Positions 1 to 12,053 of a DNA stretch of 64,000 nt are shown here, in pieces. Both the position numbers and the translations under genes were made by a program. Source of the DNA: Leptodactylus fallax (Eukaryota; Chordata; Amphibia; Anura; Leptodactylidae). Positions within the stretch are counted from its first letter, which is position 1. The number at the start of each line of letters is the position of its first letter. The stretch covers positions 912,001 to 976,000 of the forward strand of contig CAMRHE010000502.1 in NCBI GenBank assembly GCA_947044405.1, in the 5' to 3' direction. The notes beneath the pieces were generated by a model. The model made no database searches. It was not told the DNA's origin and worked only from the letters and a program-made list of their open reading frames with translations.

Positions 1-205
1 CCCATAGTGGCCCCTGTACACAGTATTATGCCCCATAGTGGCCTCTGCACACAGTATTATGTCCCATAGTGGCCCCTGCACACAGTATTATGCACCATAG
101 TGGCCCCTGCACACAGTATTATGTCCCATACTGGCCCCTGCAGACAGTATTATGCCCCATAGTGGCCCCTGCACACAGTATTATGCCCCATTGTGGACCA
201 CCCAT
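1..205. repeat. 31-bp minisatellite, about 6 copies
   Basis: A 31-base unit beginning ccccatagtggcccctgcac recurs head to tail from the window edge, each copy differing by a few bases; the last copy fades at about 205. The array probably continues to the left of the window. Short reading frames across it are by-products of the repeat. Confidence 0.9.
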
Positions 206-964
206 GAACAATTATTATACTTTATTATTATTATTATCTTTTCACACCCCAGAGGGGAGGATACAAAAAAAAAACAATGTTACCTACCTCTCCTTGGCAC
301 CGGCGCACTCCCCGCTACTTCGGCCATCTTCAATGTTGGACCAGATCTCGCGTGAGATGGCGGCCATGAGCTTTAACTTCCAAATGGGATATGGACTTTG
401 CTGCAGGGAACCACCAGGTTCTTACTTGTAGAATTAGTGGCTGCTTACGTAAGCAGATCAAGAGACACTTGTACACGGCATTGAATCCTCAGGAAGAGAA
501 AGGGTCAAGACAGGCAGAGTTCCTGCAATATGATGAAACATGCAGAAAATCTGACCAGTTGGAACTGAGGCAATATAGTAGCAAGGCAGAGGTCAGGGCA
601 GATGGCACAAGTTCAAAGTTCAGTAAACAGGCAGAGACTGAACACATGTAGTAAAAGTACACAGCAAGCAGAGTCACCATCACTAGACAAGCTTTTTTTT
701 TATAATAAATATTTTCCTGAGATTTTGCATATATACATGCATGAACAGAATAGTAAAGTCACATTCCAGACCCAGCAACAGGTAACAGGAAGAAAAATGT
801 AACAATTCTCTACACACAAACATTGTCATGGAGTAATCTGTTACAGGACACTAGAGTTGGGCAAGCCTCTTAAGATTTGTTTTGTTTGGGGTTTGGGTGG
901 TTCAGGACAAAGATTTCTTGCAGGTCGAATAAGTTCAATACAAACCACAGCTTGAATTGGCTTA
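206..964. other. No gene seen; noncoding spacer
   Basis: A short TTA run (about 215-237), an A-run, and a moderately GC-rich stretch (about 290-420) that looks like the tail of an interspersed repeat. No convincing exon, RNA gene or transposon end was recognised. Confidence 0.5.
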
Positions 965-2090
965 AAATATAGTGTAGAGTACTGTCAGGACTCCTAGGAC
1001 TGTTTATTTATAAAGCATAGTGTAGGACACTGTCAGGACTCCTAGGACTATATATCTATAATACATAGTGTATGACACTGTCAGGACTCCTAGGACTGTT
1101 TATCTATAATACATTGTGTATGACACTGTCAGGACTCCTAGGACTATATATCTATAATACATAGTGTATGACACTGTCAGGACTCCTAGGACTATATATC
1201 TATAATACTTAGTGTATGACACTGTCAGGACTCTTAGGACTATATATCTATAATACATAGTGTATGACACTGTCAGGACTCTTAGGACTATATATCTATA
1301 ATACATAGTGTATGACACTGTCAGGGCTCCTAGGACTAAATATCTATAATACATAGTGTATGACACTGTCAGGGCTCCTAGGACTATATATCTATAATAC
1401 ATAGTGTATGATCCAGTCAGGGCTCCTAGGACTATATATCTATAATAAATAGTGTATGACACTGTCAGGGCTCCTAGGACTATATATCTATAATACATAG
1501 TGCATGACACTGTCAGGACTCCTAGGACTGTATATCTATAATACATAGTGTATGACATTGTCAGGACTCCTAGGACTGTATATCTATAATACATAGTGCA
1601 TGACACTGCCAGGGCTCCTAGGACTATATATCTATAATACATAGTGTATGACACTGTCAGGGCTCCTAGGACTATATGTCTATAAAACATAGTGTATGAC
1701 ACTGTCAGGGCTCCTAGTACTATATATCTATAAAACATAGTATATGGCATTGTCAGGACTCCTAGGACTATATATCTATAAAACATAGTGTATGACACTG
1801 TCAGGACTCCAAGGATTATACATCTATAAAACATAGTGTATGACATTGTCGGGACTGCTAGGACTATATATCTATAAAACATAGTGTATGACACTGTCAG
1901 GACTCCTAGGACTGTATATCTATAATACATAGTGTATGACACTGTCAGGGCTCCTAGGACTATATATCTATAATACATAGTGTATGACACTGTCAGGGCT
2001 CCTTGGACTATATATCTATAAAACATAGTGTATGACACTGTCAGGGCTTCTAGGAATCTATCTATAAAACATTAAGTAGAATACTCTTAG
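965..2090. repeat. 48-bp minisatellite, about 22-23 copies
   Basis: The unit has the core acatagtgtatgacactgtc followed by aggactcctaggactatata. It repeats with a regular 48-base spacing and scattered substitutions; the edges are more degenerate. Because 48 is divisible by three, one minus-strand frame (1100-2038) stays open for 312 codons and reads as a 16-residue repeat. I treat that frame as a by-product: it has no start context, no flanking exon signals and the same period as the DNA repeat. Confidence 0.92.
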
Positions 2091-2619
2091 GGCTCTATCT
2101 AATTTCAAACTCTCTAAGGCAAACACAGCAAAAGTTATGTCAAAGTGAATGTAACCTGTATGTCTATAGATAGGCAGTGTAAATAAACTTCTGTTTTAAC
2201 CATACACTTCTCTGATACTCGCTTTTGCACATTTTAACATTTCAAACGCTCCAAAATTACCTATTTTGGGGGGTAAAGGTACTTTCCTGTGGTTTTATAG
2301 ACACAAATGGTGATTACTTTGGAAAAAGCAATGGTTTTGTAGAAAAAGTATCCACTTTTGATGACTTGTAAGTGTTACAGGCTTTTTATTTGAGAGACAA
2401 ATTTGTGTTTATGTGCCTAGCTGAAAAGTGATTATGAAGAATTGGCTTTGCAAAACAAAAAGCCGTCAAAAATTATCAAAAACTGTTAAAAAATCAAAAT
2501 AGTTTTGTTTTCCTGTATTATAGTGTGGTGTAGTGGAATATGGTGGACTAGAATGCAGGAAATGTCTGGTTGAATGGTGGTAACTATGGAAACATGAGTG
2601 CTAGTACGGCATGGAATAA
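2091..2619. other. No gene seen; AT-rich spacer
   Basis: AT-rich sequence without recognisable coding, RNA or transposon signatures. Confidence 0.5.
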
Positions 2620-3770
2620 TACTTAAGGGGTTAATAAATAAGGTCATATAACTGAAGCTGTAAAAGTCGTCACCAGCCGGTATCTGGTGGTCAGTTCATG
2701 TGAGGAAGTGTAAAATGATGTGATCAGGTCATGTGATAAGTCGCCTAAACCCTTCACGCATAATCACGTACATGTATGTGATTAGGCATGAGGGGGTATA
2801 TGGAGAAGGCTCAGGAGCTGAGTCCCGTCCATGCATGGTGGATAATACACTAGACCAACACCGCCACTAAAACCGACAGCACCGACACCGATTGCGACCG
2901 CAGCATCTAAACAGCACAGGCGCCATGGGCACCGTCATCTTTAACCAATCGCCACCCTCCAGAGCGTCAGTCCCATGACATCGGTGCCATGAGAGCAGGG
3001 AGTGTAGTGAAATCTCCCAGGCTTGTCATTACATTAGCTCTCTTACAGGCTGCCATAGGCGATCGGACCCCCTAGGGTTAAAGGTCCCTAGGGAGTCTGA
3101 AGATAAAAGTAAAAAAATTAAAAAAAAAACATTTTTAAAAGTTTATATCTATATAAGAGTTCACCCCCTTTTCCCTAGATCACATATAAAAATAAGTAAA
3201 CAAAAGTAAACATAAACACTTTAGGGATCCCCGTGATCAAACCATCAGACCTTCCCCCAAAAGTTAGCAATAAAAACATCATCTTGTCCTGCATAAAGGG
3301 TGCCGCACCCAGCTCCATACACATAAATATAAAAAAGTTACAGGTCTCACAATATGGTGACATAAAATTTTTTAAATGTTTTGCCGAGTTTTTAATTTCT
3401 TAAAAGGTATCAAAACATTACAAATACTATATAAATTTGATATCGCCGTGATGGTCCTGACCCACAGAATACAGATAACATGTCATTATTACCACATAGT
3501 GAACGCTGTAAAAATTAAACCCATAAGAAATAGGTGCAAATGCGTTTTTTTTTCCAATTCTACCTCATTCTGAATTTTTTTCCAGCTTCCCAGTACATGG
3601 CACAGAATATTGAATAGTGGCATTACAAAGTACAATTTGTCTCGCAAACAATAAACCATAATGTGACTCTGTGAACTGAAAAATGAAAAAAATAAGGATC
3701 TTGAAATGTGGTGAGATAAAAACAAAAATACAAAAACTAAAATTTGTTCGGACCTGAAGGATTAAACAGA
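2620..3770. repeat. Old interspersed repeat of a type common in frogs
   Basis: Landmarks are aggggttaataaataag near the left end, ctagggttaaaggtccctag near 3073, a stretch about 3430-3600 containing tttgatatcgccgtgatggt, and cagcttcccagtacatggca near 3582. I recognise this text as a family abundant in anuran genomes. A related, more decayed copy lies at about 22190-23110. No terminal repeats or open reading frame were found, so the class is left open; the edges are approximate. Confidence 0.5.
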
Positions 3771-3925
3771 TGTGTATTTAGGGCACGTTTGAAGCTGATG
3801 TAGTTGGGTATTAATTTGGTATTAATTCCACTCCCGTCTTGGAGACGGAAGTGGAAAGTTCAATTTAAGTGTAAGGTCATTGGCAGAATTGAGAAGACGG
3901 TTTGAGTGGTAGATACAGGGAGGGA

Positions 3926-4020
3926 GGTCAGCACTATGGAGAGAGATCAGTACTATGGAGGGAGCTCAGCACTATGGAGAGAGATCAGTACTATGGAGGG
4001 AGGTCAGCACTATGGAGGGA
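3926..4020. repeat. 19-bp minisatellite, 5 copies
   Basis: Five consecutive 19-base units alternate between ggtcagcactatggagaga and gatcagtactatggaggga, so the effective higher-order unit is 38 bases. Confidence 0.85.
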
Positions 4021-5304
4021 TTCGTGGGTGAGAGTGGATGGGAAACTAGTGCAGTGACTGGCTCAAGGGAAATGCATATGTGTAGCGGTTACATGGAAAT
4101 ATTTCCCCTTATATATTTTCTCTTTTATTGGTTGCCATACAGTATACAGGCCCAATTAAGACATCTCATTGGTTGGTTTACATCATGCGATAGGGGTTAC
4201 AAGATTTAACCCACTTTTGTGACACACACACTCCAAAGATGTGGTGCAAGATGTTGTGCATCACAGTGTGAGGACTCCTTCTCCTACTGAAGAAGTCCCT
4301 GCACTCGGGGTTACTCACAGTCATGTCAAAACTATGAATGTCCTCGTCTTAGGTAATCACAATAAGTGATTCCATCTCTGAGATGAATGACTGACTGCAG
4401 TACGGGATTCTCAGTGAGCAGCAATGAATACTGCCATCTCCTGGGCAGTGAAGGATTCCCACACTCAAAAGGTCATAGCAAGGCCACAATTAACCCTTCC
4501 TTGACAATCAGCAATTCCATCACTTACATGGAAGCACTAATTTCAGTGCAGGATGCCTGGGGAGCAGTGGTGAATATTGCTCACTGCTGGTCCTTGGGCG
4601 CAGCGGATGGTGCAGGAGGTGGTGTTAGCGTATAGCAGCCCTATCAAATGTTTGTTAATGTTGCTATGCTGTATATCTGTATCGAAAGTCTACTGAACCT
4701 TAGGGCCACTTTACTGTAGATTTGGAATTAATTTCTTAAGATTGAATCTGCATTACAAAAATCAAACTTGAGAGGTTCCCCCAACACTAACTGAAACCCA
4801 TCACCCCTGTTCACTAATGATATTCTCATTGTTATACATTACTTGGGGTCATTCCTAGTGATAGGGATGAGTTAGGAGTCGGCCTTACTTTATTCTTTTT
4901 GTATTTCAGTTAAGTTATAAGATTTCTGATAATTCTGAACATTTGGGATATGACATCAGTATTTGCTAAATGTATTCTAAATTAATCTCAGTAGATCATC
5001 AGTTTATTTCTGTGAAGACCTTAGTGAATAGTCTCATTAGGCTTCCTTCATTATAAAACCGTGTCCCTGGCTGCAGCAATTGTTTGATATTTTCTAGTAG
5101 TGGAAGAAGTAACATTTACTCCAAGAAGCAGATTTTCTTCTATATTCTTTATCCAAAATTGACATTTCTGTCTTGTTGGCAACTTCTAAAGATTGAGGTA
5201 AAATAGGTTATCCTGGGTGAGACCCCAACTAAAAAGTTATTAAAAAAATAATCTTACTAACCATGAACTGTTAAATCATGGAAACCAATTGTTCTTTGTC
5301 TTAC
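4021..5304. other. No gene seen; spacer
   Basis: Mixed-composition sequence. Around 4400-4600 two diverged segments (gagcagcaatgaatactgcc and gagcagtggtgaatattgct) suggest an old repeat with internal symmetry. No exon or RNA gene was supported. Confidence 0.4.
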
Positions 5305-5559
5305 TTAGTAAATTCTGGTAACTTGAGACCTCTTGTTACAATTCTCAGTGAAAAAGTGAATCCTTAAATTGAGATTATTTTGGTGGTTGGCTAAAGAGAC
5401 AGAGTCCAAATGATCTTTCCATTCTTCATTCATGACTGCTCTAAGTAGGTATGACATTTCCAAGTCAGATACATATCTAGAGTAGTCATAGATTGGCCGT
5501 GGATTTGCAGCTAAGACCATCTGGGGAAGAAGAAGAGATGAAATTAGGAGTGAAGCCAT
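5305..5559 (-). CDS. Hypothetical small secreted protein or exon (84 codons)
   Basis: I do not recognise this protein. The ATG at 5559 has a near-ideal vertebrate start context (ACCATGG). The first 17 residues, MASLLISSLLLPQMVLA, look like a signal peptide with a plausible cleavage after VLA. The remaining 67 residues carry one cysteine (in FFTENCNK) and are rich in Asn, Leu and Ser. The stop codon TAA is followed directly by GTAAGA, a strong splice-donor match, so the frame may be an exon whose last codon is the stop. A second signal, a pyrimidine tract ending in CCCCAG, lies inside the frame just before ATGGTCTTAG, so an alternative start 14 residues in is possible. It lies about 580 bases from OR1, on the opposite strand. 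It may be an accidental open frame. Confidence 0.3.
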   Translation of the reverse strand: MASLLISSLLLPQMVLAANPRPIYDYSRYVSDLEMSYLLRAVMNEEWKDHLDSVSLANHQNNLNLRIHFFTENCNKRSQVTRIY

Positions 5560-5860
5560 GGTGATGTGTCAACCTATGAGGTCTACACTTCAGTTTTTAG
5601 AACACTGAGAGACCATTTCCCATACCTTAGCTCAGCATTCGGGACCTCTGAAAATCGACACATGGGTGCAACTTGATTTACAGATTAGATTTAGAATTTA
5701 TTCAGAAGAAAAATGTGAAGAAAAATATGAAGCCAAAACAACCTGAAATAAAGTACAAAGAAAGAAGAACTCCACAATCAGGATACTATATGGCGTAAAG
5801 TAATCGTCCAGATCTCTTAATCCTTGATTTCAGGTGTGTTGTTCAGTCCCATGGCCCCAG

Positions 5861-5867
5861 TATATAA
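5861..5867 (+). promoter_or_regulatory. Candidate TATA box for OR1
   Basis: TATATAA occurs on the plus strand 270 bases upstream of the OR1 ATG. A pyrimidine-rich acceptor-like stretch ending in CAG lies at about 6012-6027 and another AG at 6134-6135 just before the ATG, so a very short 5' noncoding exon and intron are possible. Only the match and its spacing support this; no second copy of this promoter is present for comparison. Confidence 0.3.
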
Positions 5868-6136
5868 GATCCAGCCCCTTATCATAGACTTGCCCTTACA
5901 AACATAACTGACAGAATGGCCGGTTCCCAGGGGCTGCCTATTACTAAGGAGCATAGTGCAGAAATGTCACCAACACTTTGTTGACTCAATAACTGTGACA
6001 TTTCCTGCCATTATGTTTTCTCCACAGATGCCTTATATAGTTAACTGTTGGGTGACAAATATAGTGAGAGCAAGTAAAATGTTGAGGCTCATCCATATGT
6101 TACTTTGACATTCCATTTATTTTATCCTCCTTAAGG

Positions 6137-7090
6137 ATGATTCTGGGACACAACTTATCATCTGTCGATGAGTTCTTCATTGTGGGCTTCCAGCATCTAC
6201 ATGGCTGCCAGGTTATATTCTTTATGGTCCTTCTTGTGGTGTACATCGCAGTCGTAGTTGGGAACCTTCTCATCATCATGCTGGTGACAACCACTCCTCG
6301 CCTCCATACCCCCATGTACATTTTCCTCAGCCAGCTGTCCCTTTCAGATATTGTAGTCACCTCTACAATTTGCCCAAACACCCTTCTTGTCATTTTAAAT
6401 GATGGCTCCACCATTTCAAAGGTTGGTTGCATAACTCAACTATTTACATTTTCAATGTCCATGATAACAGAGTGTCTTCTTCTAACAGTGATGTCCTATG
6501 ACAGATATGTTGCCATCTGTAAACCTATGCATTACTTTACGACCATCAATTTTAACTTTTGTCTCCAGTTAATTTTGTGCTGTTGGGCTTCAGGTTTTCT
6601 TTTGACCATCATAGTCACCATCTTGATCTCTAATCTTGACTTCTGTGGCTCCAATGTTGTTGTCAACCATTTCTTCTGTGACTATGGACCACTGTTGCAG
6701 CTTTCCTGCTCGGATACATCTCTTCTGGAAACAGTAGTACTGGTTATAACCGCACCTGAGACTTCCATCGAAACTGTGTTTATCTTTGCCACATATGTCT
6801 GCATTGTCCGCTCTATACTAAAGATATCAACGACCACAGGTAAGAAGAAAGCCTTCTCCACGTGCACCTCCCATCTGACTGTAGTTTGCACTTGTTTTGG
6901 ATCAATTGCTGCAATCTACGTGTCTCCCTCTGGAAAAAAAACTTTCAGCATGAACAAAATTTTTTCCTTACTCTACACTGTGGTGACACCATTATTAAAC
7001 CCAATCATCTACAGCCTGAAGAACCAGGAGATGAGGATCACCATCGTGAAAAGACTCATCAAGCTGAGAAAAATCCTAACAACTGAATAA
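6137..7090 (+). CDS. Olfactory receptor, class II type (OR1), intact
   Basis: A seven-transmembrane odorant receptor of 317 residues in a single exon, the usual OR length. It would sit in sensory-neuron cilia and signal through a Golf-type G protein. Visible marks are an N-glycosylation sequon NLS at 6-8, GN at 42-43 in TM1, LHTPMYIFLSQLSLSD at 56-71, MSYDRYVAIC at 119-128 (DRY box), the disulphide cysteines C98 and C181 (the latter in NHFFCD), KAFSTCTSHLTVV at 238-250, and the TM7 motif NPIIY at 288-292. The first ATG of the open frame is used. It is on the strand opposite to the three other ORs and is clearly more divergent from them, so it belongs to another subfamily. No lesion is visible. 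Confidence 0.93.
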   Translation: MILGHNLSSVDEFFIVGFQHLHGCQVIFFMVLLVVYIAVVVGNLLIIMLVTTTPRLHTPMYIFLSQLSLSDIVVTSTICPNTLLVILNDGSTISKVGCITQLFTFSMSMITECLLLTVMSYDRYVAICKPMHYFTTINFNFCLQLILCCWASGFLLTIIVTILISNLDFCGSNVVVNHFFCDYGPLLQLSCSDTSLLETVVLVITAPETSIETVFIFATYVCIVRSILKISTTTGKKKAFSTCTSHLTVVCTCFGSIAAIYVSPSGKKTFSMNKIFSLLYTVVTPLLNPIIYSLKNQEMRITIVKRLIKLRKILTTE

Positions 7091-7321
7091 TCCACATTAT
7101 CTCATGTGTAATGTTTTATATTAGTGCCAAAAATATGTTTCTTTGTATGGCTGCTTTTTTTTACCCCAAAATAGCACCACCTTTGTCCATAGCCAGTGTC
7201 AGGTATTGCAACTCTGCAACGTCCTTTAAATGGAGTGGGGTTACAATATTACACCCAACCCTATGGGCAAGACTGGTGGTGTTTATGAAAAAAAAAAATC
7301 CATATTTGGAATCTCATATAG

Positions 7322-7702
7322 GCTAAGGCCCCACGTAGCAGGCCGCAGACAAAATACGCTGCGGGAAAAACCATTGCGGAAATGCATTGCGGTTTTTCCT
7401 GCAGCACTTTTCACATGAAGTCTGCAGAGTTTTCCTCTTCCTCTGTGGACTTTCTGCTTAAATTATACCTATTGGGAAACCACCAGCGTTTCCCTTTAGG
7501 TATAATTGACATGATGCGATTTCTAAAAACGTGACAGTTTAGGAAATTGCAGGATTTCCGCTGAACGTATTTTTATTCAATGTGTGGATGGCATTCGCTA
7601 GAATCCCATCAGCTATACTGTAAATGTGGTGGGTTTTGCCATGGGCGTTTCCACTGCAGTTTTTGCCGTGGCGTTTCCGCCAGATGGGGCTCCCGGCCTT
7701 AA
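7322..7702. mobile_element. Probable MITE-like element
   Basis: The left end reads ggctaaggccccacgtagca and the right end gatggggctcccggcctta, which pair as short imperfect inverted termini. A perfect-looking hairpin core lies near 7456-7506 (aattatacctattgggaaac against gtttccctttaggtataatt). The interior is non-coding and rich in gcgg/ccgc words, typical of a non-autonomous DNA element. Ends and target duplication are not certain. Confidence 0.5.
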
Positions 7703-8880
7703 TCCTTTTAAGCTTTTGAGGACATTATTGGCTTCAAGGACTAGAACTTTTTTTTTTTTCTCTGCATTCTGCCATTGTAACTTTGTTATTTTTTTCTTTG
7801 ATAAGCTATATGAGGCTTTGGTTTTGTTTTGTGAGACATCTTATCTTTCAGGTCGCTGCCATTGTTTGGAACATATAGATTAGTACTTTAAACCAGTAGC
7901 ACAGATAGGTAGCGTAGGAACACCTCAAGTCAATGGTCTTTTTCCCTTGTAGATCGGTGCCCCTGTTTCTGAGATATCAGTATTTTTAGAAAGTTGCAGA
8001 TGAGCTCTTTGGAGCAATGAGGACATCTCCATTGCTGTCATCATACCAAACAGCTACACCTCCCATTACCCAGTCCTCGCCCACTCCTCAATCGCTGCCT
8101 GCTATCATTGACAGGGCCAGGTAGTGTACTCATAATCTCACCTGAACCTGTCATTCACAGCAGGGAGAAAAGGGGAAACTGGCTGGGGGAGGGCATAGCC
8201 CTTTGGTTCGGAGCGACCAGAGCATTGGTGATGTCCTCGCTGCTCAAAAAAGCTCATCTACTTGTTTCCAAAAACACTGCTAGCTCTGTAATGGAGGCAC
8301 CCATCTGGAATGAAAAAAAACATTGTATTCAGGGAGAATCCCTACAGTCTGTCAGATCCTCCATGACTTCTGGCATCTATAAGTATATTTATTCCCAAAT
8401 AGTGTGAACCATTAGTGTAGTATCAAATTATAGCACAACTCTAAGAATCCACCATTATATTATATGGGTTGGTGGTCTGATTGACCAGCCCAGTTGTCTG
8501 ATCTCCTGGACTAACCTCAAGCAATTTGTCCAACACCTTTCTATTGGGTTCTATTAACTACTTATTACCCACTTTTTTTGAACTCACTAAGATCACAACA
8601 ATTAATTTTTGTCATTTTTTTAAAACTTTATTGAACTTTATTTTTTTTCTCATATTGTCCTATTTTAAAATAATAATATTGATTAGAATATCTCTATTTT
8701 CCAGTGCAAAATTTGTTACTATAATGTGGTGTTATAAAGCTGTCCTATAAACACCTGTAGATTTCTAAATCTGTAGGTGGAGTAGTCTCTTTAGTCGTAC
8801 TAGTGGATTACACTGCATTAATATGCAAATTAGATTTAAGTGTCATAAAGAAGTAACTTTTTGTTTTTCAATTATAAACC
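7703..8880. other. No gene seen; repeat-derived spacer
   Basis: The stretch about 7890-8150 (gagctctttggagcaatgag and on to the tcattgacaggg block) resembles a frog interspersed repeat. The remainder is AT-rich with no exon, RNA gene or terminal repeat recognised. Confidence 0.4.
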
Positions 8881-8889
8881 CATGGCTGT

Positions 8890-10235
8890 TCTTGTGTCTC
8901 GGGCTCTTTGTATCACTTTGGATCAATCTCAGACACCTGTCATAATTAATTTGCCAGGAGAGCCCAATTAAAGGAAACTACTTAAGGCATTTTTTTTGTT
9001 GTTGCAGTTTTGCTGTGTTTTTTTAAGCCACAACCAAGAATGGATACTAAAGGAATGGGATATGTATAAGAAGCTCTTATACTTTCCGAAACATGGGGCC
9101 TCAGCCTAAAAAGAACTTTCCACATTATTAAGCAGTCACAGGTTTATATGGGAAAGTCTCAAATAGTGCAATGCCTTAGACGAGGTATAAAAACAATAGA
9201 TATATTATGAAAACTTGAGCATTATCATCATACTGTGAAGAAGTTTGTGGCTGATTCAGAGCACAGATGGGTTTGTGCAGATAAAGGAATAATAAGGAAG
9301 GTTTCTACCAAACAAATTCAATGGATTAAGAGAGCAGCTGCTAACATGCCAAGCACAAAACAGGGATGCGAAGCTGCTAGTGCGAACCTCAAGTTGTAGG
9401 ATCCTCCAGGCTTGCAGTCGTGCATAAACCTACTATTCGGTCACCCCTAAAGAGTGCTCAAAAGCAGAAATGGTTGAATGGGTCCAAACATACTATACAT
9501 GAAGACTGATTGTGAAACAGTCTTGTTTACTGATGAGTGCCATGCAACCCTGTATAGTCCAGATGGATGGAGTAGTGGATGGTTGGTGGATAGCCACCAT
9601 GTCCCAACAAGGCTGCACCATTAGCAAAGAGGTGGCAGAGTTATGTTTTTGCTGGAATCATGGGGAGAGAGCTAGTAGGCCCCTTTAGAGTTTCTTACTG
9701 ACCACTTTCTTCCATGGTACAAACAGAAGAACCGTGTCTTTCATAACAAAATCATCTTCATGCAAGAAAATGCACCATCTCATAAAGCAAAGAAGACCTC
9801 TGAGTCATTGGCTGCTAATGGCATAAAAGGAGGCTGCTATCTTCTACTGACGTCAACCCTATGGAGAACCTTTGGAGTATCCTCAAACAAAAGATCTATG
9901 AGGGTGTGAAGTAGTTCATGTCAAAACAGCAGCTCTAGGAGGCGATTGAACCTGACAACCTGTAAAGAAATTCAAGCAGAAACTATCCAAAAACTCAAAA
10001 GTTCAATGCATGCAAGAATTGTGAAGGTGATTTCAGAGAAGGCGCCGATGTTATCATGTAACTTGGCCTGTTAAGATGGTTTTGAGTGAAATAGCTTCAG
10101 ATGTCAGTAAATGTGGGCTCTTAATGCTGCAAATTCAACAAATGACCATTTTCAGTTCTTTACAACCTATAAAATGTTTAGAAACTCAGTTGTGCAGAAT
10201 TATTTTGAATAGGGGATTTAGATTTTTTAATTTGT
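8890..10235 (+). pseudogene. Decayed Tc1/mariner-family transposase copy
   Basis: Transposase-like words survive in several frames along the plus strand. LFTDEC near 9526 corresponds to the first catalytic Asp region. QENAPSHKA near 9761 matches the usual QDNAPSHKA block, with Asp changed to Glu. VNPMENLWSILKQ near 9852 carries the third catalytic residue, Glu. The frame is broken by many stops and indels, so no protein can be made. The right part (cagttgtgcagaattatttt near 10187) looks like the terminal region. Exact ends are unclear. Confidence 0.75.
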
Positions 10236-10640
10236 GAAAAAAAAAATTGCCATTGGGAGGATTGTCCAATAAAATGTGATTTATACTCTAATGGGTAAAG
10301 ATTTAGACTGACTGGTCATCTGCATAGACCATTTAGGAAAATCAGATAGAAATATGATTTGCATAATAATTCGGAAGGCAGTGTCGTCTTCTGTAAAAAG
10401 ACTTTGGTTAACCAAGATGGAAGTTTTACATTTGCCCCTCATACTCTAACAAACCATTCACATTCTGTACAGCCACAATGCCCACAATTCAGGCAATTTG
10501 CCAGACTACTGTGAAGGCCTATTTACGTAGTAGATGAGGTGTGATGAAGACACAGGTCCAATAACACTAAGGTGTTGATCCAGATGAAGACCAACAACTT
10601 GTCTTTAGCAAAAATCTAAAACTAGTAACCTCTAATATTT
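10236..10640. other. No gene seen; spacer
   Basis: AT-rich sequence with no recognisable feature. Confidence 0.4.
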
Positions 10641-10810
10641 TTCCATTTTTCCATTCAAGAATGGTGTCTAGGTCCTTCTTGAACTTGCCCAATGAATCCA
10701 CCATCACCACATCCTGGGGCAGTGAGCACCATTGCTCTTACAGTAAACAACCCTCATCTATGATGCTAGTTAAATGATCTTTCCAATAGGTGTCCCACAC
10801 ATTAATAACA
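10641..10810 (-). mobile_element. CR1-like LINE relic (3' end of ORF2)
   Basis: Read on the minus strand, the segment encodes a run like PQDVVMVDSLGKFKKDLDTI with a frame break. This corresponds to the C-terminal end of the reverse-transcriptase ORF of CR1-type LINEs, and a second, plus-strand copy of the same block (PQEVVMVGSLNKFKEGLDAF) lies at about 12545-12610. Only the tail of the element is present. Confidence 0.5.
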
Positions 10811-11029
10811 TGGAAGATATGGTGAGGCACCATGTTAACTGTCATATGAATCCTCTTGAACTTTTTTTGAACTCTTGAAAGTTTTCTTGTGTAAAAAAAG
10901 TCTCACATTTTTGTGCAAACCTGTTGTTGAGCAAATTTTACATCTTTTTGCCATTTTTCATCACCTGTCCTGTTTTACTGGAAAGTCGAAGGACTGATTT
11001 AGCAGTAGGGGCATGACCTTATATTAGAA

Positions 11030-11465
11030 CACATAGTCACAGATACCCTAAGTCTATGGACTGGGTAGAGGCCCTAAGCCTATAGATAGGAGAGAGGGCT
11101 TAAGTGTCTGGTCTGTGGAGATGTCCTAATTCTATGGACTGAGGAGATGCTCTAAGTCTATAGATGGGAAAGATATCCTAAGCCTATAAACTGGAGAGAA
11201 GCAGTAAGTCTATGGACAGAAGAAATGCCCTACACCTATGGTTTTTTATGGATGCCCTAAATCTATAGCATGAAGAGAACACCTAAGTCTATGGATATAG
11301 ATGCCCTCAGCCTATGGATTTTAGGGATGCCCTAAGTTTATAGAATGGAGAGATCCCCTAAGCCTATGGATGGGAGAGATGCCCTAAGTCTATGGATGGG
11401 AGAGATGCCCTAGGCCTATGGATTTTAGGGATGCCCTAAGTCTATAGACTGGAGTTATGCACTGA
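11030..11465. repeat. 26-bp minisatellite, about 16 degenerate copies
   Basis: Units such as gccctaagtctatggatggg plus agagat repeat every 26 bases, with strong drift between copies; the clearest run is 11300-11460. Confidence 0.8.
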
Positions 11466-12050
11466 TTGTAGGAAAATTTGACAGGTTCCTTTCTTTCATC
11501 TGAAATGAAAAATGATGACATTATGGTGACTATATCTGGATAGTTAAAATTCCCTAGAATGATTTTCTTTCCCCTGTGGCCTGTGTTACAGTAGTATTTC
11601 AGAGAATAATACCTTGAAGGGCCTTTTCCTGAGCTTACTGTCTAAGACTTTCTACCTGTTGCAACTGCTTCGATGTCCATTCATCTGACCCACTAGGTTT
11701 CTTCTCAAGGAGTGGTAGACTTCTCTCTATGTTGTCAATTGCACACAGTTTAGATCATTTCGATCCAGCATCTGGACTTCCAGATGGGCAATATTCACAC
11801 ATCTTGCATAGCAATATCCCCCTTAAATCGCTTGTTCAAGGAGAGCAAGCATGGCATGGGATGTACACTGTGTAGCATCTGCACTAAAGGAGACCATTGT
11901 GATTAATGGACCTGCAACCAGAGTAGAGCATAGTGTGCAAACCACACAACATTTGCCTCCTCATTATTCACAAGGTTTGTCTGGCAACTTCTTTGATCCA
12001 TAACAGCTATTATAGTAAACAGAGGACCAGACGAGGTGTGTGTACATACA
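11466..12050. other. No gene seen; spacer
   Basis: No reading frame, RNA gene or transposon terminus recognised. Confidence 0.4.
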
Positions 12051-12053
12051 AAA

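Noticed and set aside
1100..2038. 312-codon open frame on the minus strand with a 16-residue repeat
   Set aside because: It is exactly co-extensive with the 48-bp minisatellite; no start context or exon signals.
2820..3000. A GC-richer, CpG-containing segment as a possible promoter
   Set aside because: It is part of the interspersed repeat shared with about 22.2 kb.
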